Positions 43,962 to 53,985 of a DNA stretch of 64,000 nucleotides are shown here, piece by piece. The translations under genes and the position numbers were made by a program. Position 1 is the stretch's first letter. The number at the start of each line of letters is the position of its first letter. This DNA comes from Fulvimonas soli (GTDB lineage: Bacteria > Pseudomonadota > Gammaproteobacteria > Xanthomonadales > Rhodanobacteraceae), in assembly GCF_003148905.1 (NCBI RefSeq), contig NZ_QGHC01000007.1, positions 186,001-250,000 on the forward strand. The letters run 5' to 3'. The notes beneath the pieces are model-generated. The model did not search any database and had not been told where the DNA came from. It saw nothing but the letters and a program-made list of their open reading frames with translations.

Positions 43962-44885
43962 TCAGCCCTGATGCGCCGGGGCGGCTGGCACCTGCGCGGT
44001 GGCCGGCGCAGCGGCGCTGCCGGCGGCGGCCGGGGCCGGCGCGGCGGCGGGCTTCTGCTGCGCCGCCAGCCACTGCTCGAACTCGGCCTTCGGCACCGCC
44101 TTCACCACGATCGGCATGAAGCCGTGGTCCTGGCCGCACAGCTCGGCGCACTGGCCGCGGTACACGCCCGGCTCCTTGATGTTGGTCCAGGCGGCGTTGA
44201 CGATGCCGGGGATGGCGTCCATCTTCCAGCCGAGCTGCGGCACCCACCAGGAGTGGATCACGTCGCCGGCAGTGATCACGAAGCGGATCTTCACGCCCAC
44301 CGGCACCACCAGCGGGTGGTCCACGTTGAGCAGGTAGGTGTTCTCGCCGTTCTCCTGCACCGCCTTCGGGTCCAGGCCGGAGCGCAGCTCGCGGGTCTCG
44401 TCGCTCAGCGCGTCGAGCCGGGACATGAAGCCGACGTGCTCGACCGGCTTGCCCTGGTAGTCGACGTAGTCGTAGCGCCACTTCCACTGGTAGCCGGTGA
44501 CCTTCACGGTCATCTGCGCGCCGGTGGTGTCGGCGAAGGTGGTCAGGCCGCCGGTGGCCATGTAGGCCAGCACGATCAGGATCAGCACCGGGACGGTGGT
44601 CCACACGATCTCGAGCATCGTGTTGTGGGTCCACTTCTCGGCCACCGCGCCGCGCGACTTGCGGAAGCGGAACATGGCGATGAACATCGCGCCGAACACC
44701 AGGATGCCGATCGCCACGCACACGCCGAGGGCGACGTTGTTGAGCAGGTAGGGCCGGTACGACCACTCGGTCACGCCGCGCGTCATGTTCAGCTGCCCCG
44801 GCCGGGGGTTGGCCCACGCCGCGCCGGCGAACAGCGCACAGACCGCCGCCGCCCATGCCTTGATCCTGATGCCGCCAGAAGTCAT
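43962..44885 (-). CDS. ctaC: Cytochrome c oxidase subunit II
   Basis: 307 residues. After a signal peptide (ending AGAAWA) and two membrane helices comes the periplasmic cupredoxin domain. Its CuA site CAELCGQDHGFM (two Cys, His, Met) takes electrons from cytochrome c. The WKWRYDY aromatic motif is also present. No heme-binding CxxCH is seen, so this is the plain aa3 form rather than the caa3 form. The C-terminus is an Ala/Pro-rich tail. The ATG at 44885 begins MTSGGIRIKAW; longer open frames upstream are antisense to other genes. Confidence 0.97.
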   Translation of the reverse strand: MTSGGIRIKAWAAAVCALFAGAAWANPRPGQLNMTRGVTEWSYRPYLLNNVALGVCVAIGILVFGAMFIAMFRFRKSRGAVAEKWTHNTMLEIVWTTVPVLILIVLAYMATGGLTTFADTTGAQMTVKVTGYQWKWRYDYVDYQGKPVEHVGFMSRLDALSDETRELRSGLDPKAVQENGENTYLLNVDHPLVVPVGVKIRFVITAGDVIHSWWVPQLGWKMDAIPGIVNAAWTNIKEPGVYRGQCAELCGQDHGFMPIVVKAVPKAEFEQWLAAQQKPAAAPAPAAAGSAAAPATAQVPAAPAHQG

Positions 44886-44905
44886 GTCTTGCACCTTTGT
44901 TGAAC

Positions 44906-45391
44906 CTACCTGCGCGGCTGGCCCTGCATCCCGGCCAGCAGCACCTTGAGTTTCCCCGACAGCTCGGCGCGCTCCTCCTCGGCGAGGAAGCTGCCGATCT
45001 CCAGCTCGCGCCCGTGCGAACGCAGCAGGAGCCGGTTGTGTCCATGCCCCGGCGCCAGCCGCACGCGCACCCAGTAGGACTGGAAACGCACGCGCCGCCG
45101 CCCGGGCAGGGATTGCACCTCCAGCGACGACGAGTCGAGGGTGATGCGCTCGCTGCGGTCCCCCGCGCGCCAGGCCCGCCCGAGGGCGAAGGCCACCGCG
45201 AAGGATTCCACCAGGGCGAACAGCGGGGCGAACACGTTGCCCTGCCACGCCCCCAGTCCGGCCGTTGTCAGCGCCAACACCGCCAGCACCACGATCAAGC
45301 GACGCAGGCCGCGTCGGCTGAGTGCGCGGTTGGGCTTGAGCCACAGCGTCACGCACGGCAGGCCGCCGTCGGCAGGTCGAAGCACGATCAT
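44906..45391 (-). CDS. DUF2244 inner-membrane protein
   Basis: 161 residues with two predicted hydrophobic helices (about 30-48 and 52-70), then a soluble C-terminal domain with WVRVRLAPGHGHNRLLLRSHGRELEIGSFL read as its core. This is the DUF2244 pattern, often found beside cytochrome oxidase genes as here (20 bp upstream of ctaC). Its function is unknown; a role in oxidase biogenesis is inferred only from position. Confidence 0.85.
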   Translation of the reverse strand: MIVLRPADGGLPCVTLWLKPNRALSRRGLRRLIVVLAVLALTTAGLGAWQGNVFAPLFALVESFAVAFALGRAWRAGDRSERITLDSSSLEVQSLPGRRRVRFQSYWVRVRLAPGHGHNRLLLRSHGRELEIGSFLAEEERAELSGKLKVLLAGMQGQPRR

Positions 45392-45605
45392 GGAAGATCC
45401 GGCGTGCCTGGAACGGCGGAATGATAGGCCCCACCGACCCCGGCCGGCAAGAATGTCGCACCCGCTTGACCTGGATCAGGGCTTGCGCGGCGCCCCGCGC
45501 GGCCCCGCGCGGGACGCCTGCGGCGGCGCGTACGGATGCGTGCGGGCGACGCCGGAGCGTACAATCGCGCGCTTTCCCCATCCCGCGATCCCGCCGGTTT
45601 TCCCC

Positions 45606-48600
45606 GTGAGCCAACCCATCCTCAGCCCCGAACTTCCCGCCGGCGCGTCGCCCGCGCGCGCGCGCATCACCGCCGCGTGGCTGCGCGACGAGACCGAGGC
45701 GGTCAACGACCTGCTCGCCCAGGCCACGCTGCCGCCGGCCGAGCGCGAGCAGGTGATCGACGTCGCCGCCGGCCTGGTCACGCGCGTGCGCGCCCGCGCC
45801 AAGGACCAGAGCGCGGTCGAGTCCTTCATGCGCCAGTACGACCTCTCCAGCGAGGAAGGCGTGCTGCTGATGTGCGTGGCCGAGGCGCTGCTGCGCATCC
45901 CCGACAAGGCCACCGCGGACAAGCTGATCCGCGACAAGCTGGGCGACGCCGACTGGAAGAAACACTTGGGTCAAAGCGAGTCGCTGTTCGTCAACGCCAG
46001 CACCTGGGGCCTGATGCTCACCGGCAAGCTGGTCAACCTGGCCGAGGAGACCCGCCGCGACTTCACCGGCGCGCTGCGCCGCCTGGTCGGCCGCGCCGGC
46101 GAGCCGGCGATCCGCCTGGCGGTGCGCCAGGCCATGCGCATCATGGGCCACCAGTTCGTGATGGGGCAGACCATCGACGAGGCGCTGGACCGCTGCGCGA
46201 AGAAGGAATACGCGATGTACCGCTATTCCTACGACATGCTCGGCGAGTCCGCGCTCACCGCCGAGACGGCCGAGCGCTACCAGGAGGACTACCGCCGCGC
46301 GATCGCCCGCATCGGCGCGCGCGGGCCGTTCGCCAACCACACCGACGCGCCGTCGATCTCGGTGAAGCTCTCCGCGCTGCACCCGCGCTACGAGGTGGCC
46401 AGGCGCGGGCAGGCGCGCCGCCAGCTCACCGAGAAGCTGCTGGAGCTGTCGCAGCTGGCGATGAAGCAGGGCATCGCGCTCTCCGTGGACGCCGAGGAGG
46501 CCGACCGCCTGGAGCTCTCGCTGGACATCATCGGCGAGGTGTTCGCGCATCCCTCGCTGGAGGGCTGGAACGGCCTCGGCATCGTGGTGCAGGCCTACTC
46601 CAAGCGCACCCCGTTCGTGATCGACTGGCTGATCGAGACCGCGCGCGCCAGCGGCCGCCGCTGGTACGTGCGCCTGGTCAAGGGCGCCTACTGGGACGCC
46701 GAGATCAAGCGCGCGCAGGAGCAGGGCCTGGCCGGCTACCCGCTGTACACGCGCAAGCCCAACACCGACGTGTCGTACCTGGCCTGCGCGCACAAGCTGT
46801 TCGACGCCGGCAGCGAGCTGATCTACCCGCAGTTCGCCACCCACAACGCGCACACCATCGCCGCCGTGCACCACATCGCGCGCGGCCGGCCGTTCGAGTT
46901 CCAGCGCCTGCACGGCATGGGCACCGACCTGTACGCCGAGGTGATCGGCCCGGACAAGTTGAACGTGCCCTGCCGCGTCTACGCGCCGGTGGGCACGCAC
47001 GAGGACCTGCTGCCCTACCTGGTGCGCCGCCTGCTGGAGAACGGCGCCAACACCAGCTTCGTCAACCGCGTGGTGGACGAGTCGCTGCCGGTGCGCGAGC
47101 TGGTGGCCGACCCGTGCGAGACGGTGCGCGGCTTCGCCTCGATCCCGCACCCGCGCATCCCGCTGCCGGTGAATCTCTATGGTGAACTTCGGAAGAACTC
47201 CATGGGCGTGAACTTCTCCAACGACAACGAACTGAAGGTCCTCGCCGAGGCCGTCAACGCGCAGGCCGGCCCGTGGACCGCCGGGCCGCTGGTGCCCGGC
47301 GGCCAGGGCAACGGCCCGGCCGTGCAGGTGACCAACCCGGCCGACCGCCGCCAGGTCGTCGGCAGCTACGTCAGCGCCGACGCCGCGCTGGTGGACCGGG
47401 CGCTGGCCAACGCGGTCGCCGCGCAGCCGGACTGGGACCGCCTGCCCGCCGCCAGCCGCGCCGCCATCCTGGAGCACGCCGCCGAGCAGCTGGAGGCGCG
47501 CCGCGGCGAGTTCATCGCGCTGTGCGTGCGCGAGGCCGGCAAGACCCTGCCCGACGCCATCGCCGAGATCCGCGAGGCCGCCGACTTCCTGCGCTACTAC
47601 GCGACGATGGCGCGTCGCCTGTTCGGCCATCCGGAGCAGCTGCCCGGCCCCACCGGCGAGAGCAACCAGCTCTACTTGAACGGCCGCGGCGTGTTCGTCT
47701 GCATCAGCCCGTGGAACTTCCCGCTGGCGATCTTCCTGGGCCAGGTCTCGGCGGCGCTGGCCGCCGGCAACGGCGTGATCGCCAAGCCGGCCGAGCAGAC
47801 CAGCCTGATCGGCCACGCCGCGGTGAAGCTGCTGCACGAGGCCGGCGTGCCGGCCGCGGTGCTGCAATACCTGCCGGGCGACGGCGCGGTGGTCGGCGCG
47901 GCGCTGACCCGCGACCCGCGCGTGGCCGGCGTGGCCTTCACCGGCTCCACCGAGACCGCCTGGGCGATCAACCGCGCGCTGGCCGCGCGCAACGCGCCGA
48001 TCGCCGCGCTGATCGCCGAGACCGGCGGCCAGAACGCGATGATCGCCGACTCCTCCGCGCTGCCCGAGCAGGTCGTCAAGGACGTGATCGCCTCCGCCTT
48101 CCAGTCCGCCGGCCAGCGCTGCTCGGCCGCGCGCGTGCTGTTCGTGCAGGAGGACATCGCCGACAAGGTGGTCGGCATGCTGGCCGGCGCGATGGCCGAG
48201 CTGAAGGTGGGCGACCCCGGCCAGCTGTCCACCGACGTCGGCCCGGTGATCGACGAGGACGCGCGCAAGATCCTCGCCGAGCACGCCGCGCGCATGGACA
48301 AGGAGGCGAAGAGGATCGCCGAGGTGCCGCTCGACCCCGCGGCCACCGCGCACGGCACCTTCTTCGCCCCGCGCGCCTACGAGATTCCCTCGCTCGCCAC
48401 GCTGACCCGCGAGGTGTTCGGCCCGGTGCTGCACGTGATCCGCTGGAAGGGCGAGGACCTGCCCAAGGTGATCGAGCAGATCAACGCCACCGGCTACGGC
48501 CTGACGCTGGGCGTGCACAGCCGCATCGACGACACCGTGGAATACATCCGCAGCCACGCGCGCGTGGGCAACTGCTACGTCAACCGCAACCAGATCGGCG

Positions 48601-48761
48601 CGGTGGTCGGCGTGCAGCCGTTCGGCGGCGAGGGCCTGTCCGGCACCGGCCCGAAGGCGGGCGGCCCGCACTACCTGCTGCGCTTCGCCGGCGAGCGCAC
48701 GCTCACCATCAACACCACCGCCGCCGGCGGCAACGCCTCGCTGCTGACCATCGGCGAGTGA
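45606..48761 (+). CDS. putA: Bifunctional proline dehydrogenase / glutamate semialdehyde dehydrogenase
   Basis: 1051 residues. PutA oxidises proline to glutamate in two steps. An N-terminal helical arm leads into the FAD-binding PRODH barrel (about 130-480, with YRYSYDMLGESA and WYVRLVKGAYWDAEI). The P5C/aldehyde dehydrogenase half (about 530-1010) has catalytic Cys839 in SAGQRCSAARVLF and the Glu motif IAETGGQNAMI. It lacks the ribbon-helix-helix DNA-binding domain found at the N-terminus of E. coli PutA, so it should be enzymatic only. GTG at 45606 gives the best N-terminus. Confidence 0.95.
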   Translation: MSQPILSPELPAGASPARARITAAWLRDETEAVNDLLAQATLPPAEREQVIDVAAGLVTRVRARAKDQSAVESFMRQYDLSSEEGVLLMCVAEALLRIPDKATADKLIRDKLGDADWKKHLGQSESLFVNASTWGLMLTGKLVNLAEETRRDFTGALRRLVGRAGEPAIRLAVRQAMRIMGHQFVMGQTIDEALDRCAKKEYAMYRYSYDMLGESALTAETAERYQEDYRRAIARIGARGPFANHTDAPSISVKLSALHPRYEVARRGQARRQLTEKLLELSQLAMKQGIALSVDAEEADRLELSLDIIGEVFAHPSLEGWNGLGIVVQAYSKRTPFVIDWLIETARASGRRWYVRLVKGAYWDAEIKRAQEQGLAGYPLYTRKPNTDVSYLACAHKLFDAGSELIYPQFATHNAHTIAAVHHIARGRPFEFQRLHGMGTDLYAEVIGPDKLNVPCRVYAPVGTHEDLLPYLVRRLLENGANTSFVNRVVDESLPVRELVADPCETVRGFASIPHPRIPLPVNLYGELRKNSMGVNFSNDNELKVLAEAVNAQAGPWTAGPLVPGGQGNGPAVQVTNPADRRQVVGSYVSADAALVDRALANAVAAQPDWDRLPAASRAAILEHAAEQLEARRGEFIALCVREAGKTLPDAIAEIREAADFLRYYATMARRLFGHPEQLPGPTGESNQLYLNGRGVFVCISPWNFPLAIFLGQVSAALAAGNGVIAKPAEQTSLIGHAAVKLLHEAGVPAAVLQYLPGDGAVVGAALTRDPRVAGVAFTGSTETAWAINRALAARNAPIAALIAETGGQNAMIADSSALPEQVVKDVIASAFQSAGQRCSAARVLFVQEDIADKVVGMLAGAMAELKVGDPGQLSTDVGPVIDEDARKILAEHAARMDKEAKRIAEVPLDPAATAHGTFFAPRAYEIPSLATLTREVFGPVLHVIRWKGEDLPKVIEQINATGYGLTLGVHSRIDDTVEYIRSHARVGNCYVNRNQIGAVVGVQPFGGEGLSGTGPKAGGPHYLLRFAGERTLTINTTAAGGNASLLTIGE

Positions 48762-49122
48762 GGGGCGGCGCGCCGGCACGGTTCGCGCAGCCGGCGAATC
48801 CCCGAGGTGTTTTTTCGCGGCCGCAGGCCGCTCCCACGGGCTCGCGGCAGCCTGGGTGGGAGCGGCCTCCGGCCGCGATGGTCCGCCGCCGAAACCGCCC
48901 GGAAGCATCGCCGCCCGCATGGCACCGGCGGCCAGCGCCGGGCCCGCTACGTCCGCCCCCAGCGACACGGCCGGCGTGTTTTTCGCGGCCGGAGGCCGCT
49001 CCCACAGGCCCGCGGATGCCACGGCAGGTTGTGCGCCGCGCAAACGGCGCCGGGGCGCGCGTGCTAAAAAAGCGGGCAGCCGGCATCCGCCGGCCGCGAC
49101 CGCCGCCGCCATCGCCCTCGCC
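48762..49122. repeat. Intergenic gap with two REP-like palindromes
   Basis: 361 bp without a gene. One full palindrome lies at 48815-48880 (TCGCGGCCGCAGGCCGCTCC, then GTGGGAGCGGCCTCCGGCCG) and one half unit at 48979-49007 (CGCGGCCGGAGGCCGCTCCC). Both belong to the family seen in gspJ. They may act as the transcription end of putA, but no T-run accompanies them. Confidence 0.8.
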
Positions 49123-50169
49123 ATGCTCCGCACCGTCCCGTCCGCCTCCCGCGACCCGCGCTACACCGCGGCGGAGATCCCGCCGAACGTGCTGGTCTAC
49201 CTGACCGAGCTGGCGACGGCGCGCGGCGTGCCCTGCGAGGGCTGGTTCGCCGGGCTGGGACTGCAGCGCGGCCAGCTCAGCGACCCCTCGCTGCGCGTGT
49301 CCTACCGCCAGGCCAGCACGGTGATCCGCCGCGCGCTGCGCAGCTTCGGCGCGGGCGACATCGGCCTGGTGGTGGGCCGCAACGAGACGCTGGGCAGCTT
49401 CGGCCTGCTCGGCCTGGCGATGATGACCTCGCGCACCTTCGGCGAGGCGATGCGCGTGGGCATCGAGCACCACAAGGTCTGCGGCGCGCTGCTCGAGGTC
49501 GGCTTCGAGGCGCTGGACGAGCACGAGGTGGCGCTGGTGGCCTGGCCGCGCTTCAGCGACCCGGAGCTGCTGCCGTTCCTGTGCGAGGAGCTGTTCGCCA
49601 GCTCGCTGGCGATCGCGCGCCAGCTGCTCGGCCCGGCCTTCCGGCCCGGCGGCGTCGAGCTGAGCTATCCCGCGCCCGCCCACGCGGCGGCCTACCGCGA
49701 GGTGTTCGGCTGCGAGCCGCGCTTCGGCGCCGCCTGCAACCGCGTGCGGGTGGACGCGGCCTGGCTGGCGCGCGAGCTGCCCGGCTACAACCCGCTCACC
49801 GCGCGCCAGGCGCTGGCGCTGTGCAAGCAGCAGAACAGCCGCGACGGCGCCAGCCAGGAGATCGTGGCGGCGGTGGAGCGCCTGCTGCGCAGCCGCCTGC
49901 GCCAGCCGCCGACGATCGGCGACGTGGCGCGCACGCTCAACCTGAGCGAACGCTCGCTGCGCCGGCGGCTGGCCGAGAGCGGGCGCATCTTCCGCGAGAT
50001 CCACGACCGCGTGCGCGCCGAGCGCGCGCTGCAGCTGCTGCACGACGGCACGCTCAGCGTGGCCGAGATCGGCCGCGAGATCGGCTTCAGCGATCCGCGC
50101 GAGTTCCGCCGCGCCTTCAAGCGCTGGACCGGGATGCCCCCGCGCAGCGCCCGCCGCCACGCGGCCTGA
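49123..50169 (+). CDS. AraC-family transcriptional regulator (OruR/arabinose-binding type)
   Basis: 348 residues. The N-terminal 200 residues match the Arabinose_bd domain of OruR/ArgR-like regulators (PNVLVYLTELATARGV, then GLLGLAMMTSRTFGEAMRVG). The C-terminal pair of helix-turn-helix motifs is clear: TIGDVARTLNLSERSLRRRL and SVAEIGREIGFSDPREFRRA, ending FKRWTGMPPRSAR. It lies between putA and a siderophore receptor, and could regulate either; the ornithine/proline link of OruR relatives makes putA plausible. Confidence 0.9.
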   Translation: MLRTVPSASRDPRYTAAEIPPNVLVYLTELATARGVPCEGWFAGLGLQRGQLSDPSLRVSYRQASTVIRRALRSFGAGDIGLVVGRNETLGSFGLLGLAMMTSRTFGEAMRVGIEHHKVCGALLEVGFEALDEHEVALVAWPRFSDPELLPFLCEELFASSLAIARQLLGPAFRPGGVELSYPAPAHAAAYREVFGCEPRFGAACNRVRVDAAWLARELPGYNPLTARQALALCKQQNSRDGASQEIVAAVERLLRSRLRQPPTIGDVARTLNLSERSLRRRLAESGRIFREIHDRVRAERALQLLHDGTLSVAEIGREIGFSDPREFRRAFKRWTGMPPRSARRHAA

Positions 50170-50292
50170 TCCTTCCTCCCCCCGTACCCGCCGCACCGGC
50201 GGCCGCCGCGCGGCGGCAGGCCGGCGCCGCGCCCTGCGGCGAACCGCCGCGCGTGGAAGCCCCCCACCGGCCGGCACGGCACTTGAGTTAAA

Positions 50293-50311
50293 AATAAGAA
50301 TCATTATTATC
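50293..50311 (+). promoter_or_regulatory. Fur box
   Basis: AATAAGAATCATTATTATC matches the 19-bp Fur consensus at 14 positions by hand alignment. It is a short AT-rich block in very GC-rich DNA, 68 bp before the siderophore receptor start. This predicts iron-repressed expression of that gene. Confidence 0.75.
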
Positions 50312-50378
50312 TTGTCGCTCGCCCGTGGCCGCGCCTGGCCAGCAGGGGCATCCATTTCCGCAGGGACCCAGTTACCCC

Positions 50379-52490
50379 ATGTCCACCCGCCTTCCCCGCA
50401 GCGCCCTCCTGGCGGCGCTCACGCTCGCCCTCGCCGGCACCGCCCACGCCGCCGGCCAGACCGACGCCGGCACCGCGCCGCCCAGGGCCGGCGCGCGCCA
50501 GGACGACCCGCACGGTGCCACGCTCGAAGCGGTGAACGTCGTCTACTCGACCACCAAGACGGAAACGCCGGCGGTGGAGATCCCGCAGTCGGTCAGCACG
50601 GTCACGCCCGACCGCATGCAGCTGCACGGCGTGCAGGGCCTGGACGAGGCGGTGCGCTACCTGGCCGGCGCGGTGGGCGGCAGCTACGGCGCCGATCCGC
50701 GCAGCGACTGGATCCTGGTCCGCGGCTACGACCCGGCCAAGTTCCTCGACGGCCTGGCGCTGCCCAACGGCGACTGGACCGCCGACTCGCGCATCGAGCC
50801 CTACGGCCTGGAGCGCGTGGAGGTGAACAAGGGGCCATCCTCGGCGATGTACGGCCAGCTGCCGCCCGGCGGCATGATCGGGATGACCAGCAAGCGCCCC
50901 AGCCTGGAGGCGCCGCACGAGGTCGTGGCCACGGTGGGCAGCTTCGACCAGAAGCAGCTGGCCGGCGACACCGGCGGCCAGCTCGACGACGCCGGCCACT
51001 GGCTGTGGCGCGTGGTGGCGCTGGCGCGCCAGGGCGATTCCAACATCAGGCACTCGCAGGACGACCGCTACTACCTCGCGCCCAGCCTGACCTGGCAGCC
51101 GGACGAGGACACCTCGTTCACCCTGCTGCCGCGCTACCAGCGCACGCTGTCCGACGGCGTGGGCGGCTTCCTGCCCGCGCAGGGCACGCTGTATCCCAAC
51201 CCCAACGGCCGCATCCCGCGCGACGTGAACCCGGGCGAGCCGGGCTACGACTACTACCACAAGACCGACGAGTCGATCGGCTACGCCTTCACCCACCGCT
51301 TCGACGACGTGTGGTCGTTCCGCCAGGACCTGCGCCTGCAGAACGCCAAGGTGGACCACCGCTCGATCGGCAGCCTCGGCCTGCAGGACGACCTGCGCAC
51401 GCTCAACCGCTACAACTACCCGCTGGTGGACCACGCGAACGTGTTCGCCGTGGACAACCAGGTCGAGGCCAGGCTCGACCAGGGCAGCCTGCGGCACGAC
51501 GTGCTGGTGGGCGTGGACTACCTGCACAGCCGCAACGACTACAAGTCGGGCTTCGGCGCGGCCGCGCCGATCGACATCTTCGACCCGGTGTACGGCGCGC
51601 CGATCCCGCCGGCGCCGTACACCTTCCACACCAACAGCCTGCTCGAACAGCTGGGCGCCTACGTGCAGGACCAGGTCATCCTCGGCAAGTGGGGCATCGT
51701 CGCCAGCGGCCGCCAGGACTGGGTCAGCAACGACGTGAAGGACCTGATCGCCGGCACGCGCCGCAAGCAGGACGACAACGCCTTCTCCGGCCGCCTGGGC
51801 GTCAACTACGCCACCGACCTCGGCCTGGTGCCGTACCTCGCCTACTCGCACTCGTTCAAGACCACGGTGGGCCAGACCTTCGACGGCCGCGCCTACAAGC
51901 CGATCACCGGCGACCAGTACGAGGCGGGCGTGAAGTACCAGACGCCCGGCGGGCGCTCGCTGATCACGGCGGCGGTGTACCGGCTCACCCAGAAGAACGC
52001 GCTGACGGTCGATCCCGACCACATCTTCTTCTCGCTGCAGCAGGGCCAGACGCGCACGCGCGGCGCCGAGCTGGAGGCGGACGTCGCGGTGACCGACCAC
52101 CTCGACGTGACCGCGGCCTACGCCTACACCGACGCCAAGGTCACCCGCGCCAACGACGCCACGCTGGGCAAGCAGGTGGCGCTGGTGCCCCGGCGGCAGG
52201 CCTCGCTGTCGGCCGACTACGCCGTGCACGAAGGCGCGCCGGCCGGCCTCGGCTTCGGCGGCGGCGTGCGCTACGTCGGCCCGCACTACGGCGACGCGAA
52301 CAACCAGTTCCGCACCGGCGGCTACGTGCTCTACGACGCCAACGCGCACTACGACGTGGATCGCTGGCGCTTCCAGGTCACCGCCGCCAACCTGTTCGAC
52401 CGCGCATACGTCACCGCCTGCAACAGCGCCATGTGGTGCTACTACGGCTACCCGCGCGAGATCACCGTGTCGGCGCGCTACCGCTGGTGA
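50379..52490 (+). CDS. TonB-dependent siderophore receptor
   Basis: 703 residues, outer-membrane ferric-siderophore transporter of the FhuA/FpvA type. A signal peptide (ending GTAHA) is followed by a TonB-box-like region and the plug domain (about 55-165: EIPQSVSTVTPDRMQ, SDWILVRGYD, RVEVNKGPSSAMYGQLPPGG). The 22-strand barrel ends in the expected aromatic residue (VSARYRW). The presence of a Fur box upstream fits iron control. The ligand cannot be deduced. A terminator hairpin follows at 52502. Confidence 0.94.
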   Translation: MSTRLPRSALLAALTLALAGTAHAAGQTDAGTAPPRAGARQDDPHGATLEAVNVVYSTTKTETPAVEIPQSVSTVTPDRMQLHGVQGLDEAVRYLAGAVGGSYGADPRSDWILVRGYDPAKFLDGLALPNGDWTADSRIEPYGLERVEVNKGPSSAMYGQLPPGGMIGMTSKRPSLEAPHEVVATVGSFDQKQLAGDTGGQLDDAGHWLWRVVALARQGDSNIRHSQDDRYYLAPSLTWQPDEDTSFTLLPRYQRTLSDGVGGFLPAQGTLYPNPNGRIPRDVNPGEPGYDYYHKTDESIGYAFTHRFDDVWSFRQDLRLQNAKVDHRSIGSLGLQDDLRTLNRYNYPLVDHANVFAVDNQVEARLDQGSLRHDVLVGVDYLHSRNDYKSGFGAAAPIDIFDPVYGAPIPPAPYTFHTNSLLEQLGAYVQDQVILGKWGIVASGRQDWVSNDVKDLIAGTRRKQDDNAFSGRLGVNYATDLGLVPYLAYSHSFKTTVGQTFDGRAYKPITGDQYEAGVKYQTPGGRSLITAAVYRLTQKNALTVDPDHIFFSLQQGQTRTRGAELEADVAVTDHLDVTAAYAYTDAKVTRANDATLGKQVALVPRRQASLSADYAVHEGAPAGLGFGGGVRYVGPHYGDANNQFRTGGYVLYDANAHYDVDRWRFQVTAANLFDRAYVTACNSAMWCYYGYPREITVSARYRW

Positions 52491-52501
52491 GCGGCCGCCG
52501 C

Positions 52502-52529
52502 GCCCCGGACCGATCCACCGGTCCGGGGC
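52502..52529 (+). terminator. Terminator hairpin after the siderophore receptor
   Basis: A perfect 11-bp stem GCCCCGGACCG/CGGTCCGGGGC with loop ATCCAC lies 12 bp past the stop. There is no T-run, as is common in GC-rich genomes. It separates the receptor from the next gene group. Confidence 0.65.
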
Positions 52530-52735
52530 ATCCCGCCTCACGGCGCGCCGCCGGCAGGCCGCCAGGCGGCCTTGCCCCGCCGGCGCGGCGCGGAAAGGCC
52601 CGCCCGCATTCAAACGCTCGTCACACTGGCCGATTACCCCCCCTTGCGGCGCCGCTTCGACCCTCCCCTCCGCCCCGGCATTCCGTGACAGTTGCAGCGT
52701 CACGCCGACATCCGCTACCGGGGAGGTAAGCGACC

Positions 52736-53971
52736 ATGCGCAGGACCCTTCCGTTGCTCGCCTTGCCGCTGGCGCTGGCCGCCTGCAACCGCGCGGCGCC
52801 GCCGGCGCAGAGCGGCGCCGACACCGCGTTCGAGGCCAGGCTGCAGGAACAGCTGCTGGACGCCAGACCCGGCAGCGTGATCGAGATTCCCGCCGGCCAC
52901 TACCACCTGCAGCGCGGCCTCAGCCTGCGCACCGACGGCGTCACCATCAGGGGCGCCGGCATGGACAAGACCGTGCTGTCGTTCAAGGGCCAGGTGGTCG
53001 GCCCCGAGGGCCTGCTGGTCAACGCCAACGACTTCACCATCGAGAACCTCGCCCTGGAGGACACCAAGGGCGACGCGCTGAAGATCAACCAGGGCCGCAA
53101 CGTCACCATCCGCGGCGTGCGGGTGGAGTGGACCGACGGCCCCAGGACCACCAACGGCGCCTACGGCCTGTACCCGGTGAAGACGCAGAACGTGCTGATC
53201 GAGGACTCGGTGGTGATCGGCGCCTCCGACGCCGGCATCTACGTCGGCCAGTCGCAGAACATCGTGGTGCGGCGCAACCGCGCCGAGCAGAACGTGGCCG
53301 GCATCGAGGTCGAGAACTCGATCGGCGCCGACGTCTACGCGAACACCGCGACCAAGAACACCGGCGGCATCCTGGTGTTCAACATGCCCAACCTGTCGCA
53401 GGCCGGGCACGCCACCCGCGTGTTCGGGAACAAGGTGTTCGACAACAACACCGGCAACTTCGCCGCCAAGGGCGCGGCGGTGGCCAGCGTGCCGGCCGGC
53501 TCCGGCGTGGTGGTGAACTCCAACGACAAGGTGGAGATCTTCGACAACGACATCGCCGACAACCAGACGGCGAACATCATCATCTCCAGCTACTTCTCCA
53601 CCAACTACTACAACACCCGCGGCGTGGCGGCCGACTACAACCCGTACCCGAAGGGCATCTACGTGTACGGCAACCGCCTCAAGGGCGGCGGCGACTCGCC
53701 CGACGGGCTCAAGCTCAAGACCCTCAAGGCCGCGGTGTACGGCCTCACCGGCCGCTTCCCCGACGTGCTGTGGGACGGCTACGTGGACGAGAAGTCGCTG
53801 GTGAACGGCCTGCCGCCGCCGGCGGACCGCATCTGCCTGAAGGACGTCAACGGCGTGATCGACGCCGACGGCCCGCACGGCTACAAGAACCCGAGCACCG
53901 ATCTCAAGCCGTTCCAGTGCGACCTGCCCAAGCTGCCGCCGGTGGTGCTCGATCCGGCGCCGAAGGCGTGA
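52736..53971 (+). CDS. Parallel beta-helix lipoprotein
   Basis: 411 residues. MRRTLPLLALPLALAACNR is a lipoprotein signal with Cys17. The body is a right-handed parallel beta-helix with repeated rungs such as NVTIRGVRVEW, NVLIEDSVVIG, NIVVRRNRAEQN and VEIFDNDIADN. This fits the family of beta-helix proteins that occur next to HNE_0200/SO2930-type cytochromes, exactly as here: the next gene starts 14 bp on. A GGGGAGG ribosome-binding site precedes ATG 52736. Substrate or ligand unknown; beta-helix proteins often bind or cleave polysaccharides. Confidence 0.85.
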   Translation: MRRTLPLLALPLALAACNRAAPPAQSGADTAFEARLQEQLLDARPGSVIEIPAGHYHLQRGLSLRTDGVTIRGAGMDKTVLSFKGQVVGPEGLLVNANDFTIENLALEDTKGDALKINQGRNVTIRGVRVEWTDGPRTTNGAYGLYPVKTQNVLIEDSVVIGASDAGIYVGQSQNIVVRRNRAEQNVAGIEVENSIGADVYANTATKNTGGILVFNMPNLSQAGHATRVFGNKVFDNNTGNFAAKGAAVASVPAGSGVVVNSNDKVEIFDNDIADNQTANIIISSYFSTNYYNTRGVAADYNPYPKGIYVYGNRLKGGGDSPDGLKLKTLKAAVYGLTGRFPDVLWDGYVDEKSLVNGLPPPADRICLKDVNGVIDADGPHGYKNPSTDLKPFQCDLPKLPPVVLDPAPKA

Positions 53972-53985
53972 GGAGGCTCGCCCGG

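Noticed and set aside
43962-49133. 1723-codon minus-strand frame running through ctaC and antisense to putA
   Set aside because: Only the last 307 codons (ctaC) are real; the rest is antisense shadow of putA and the neighbouring gaps.
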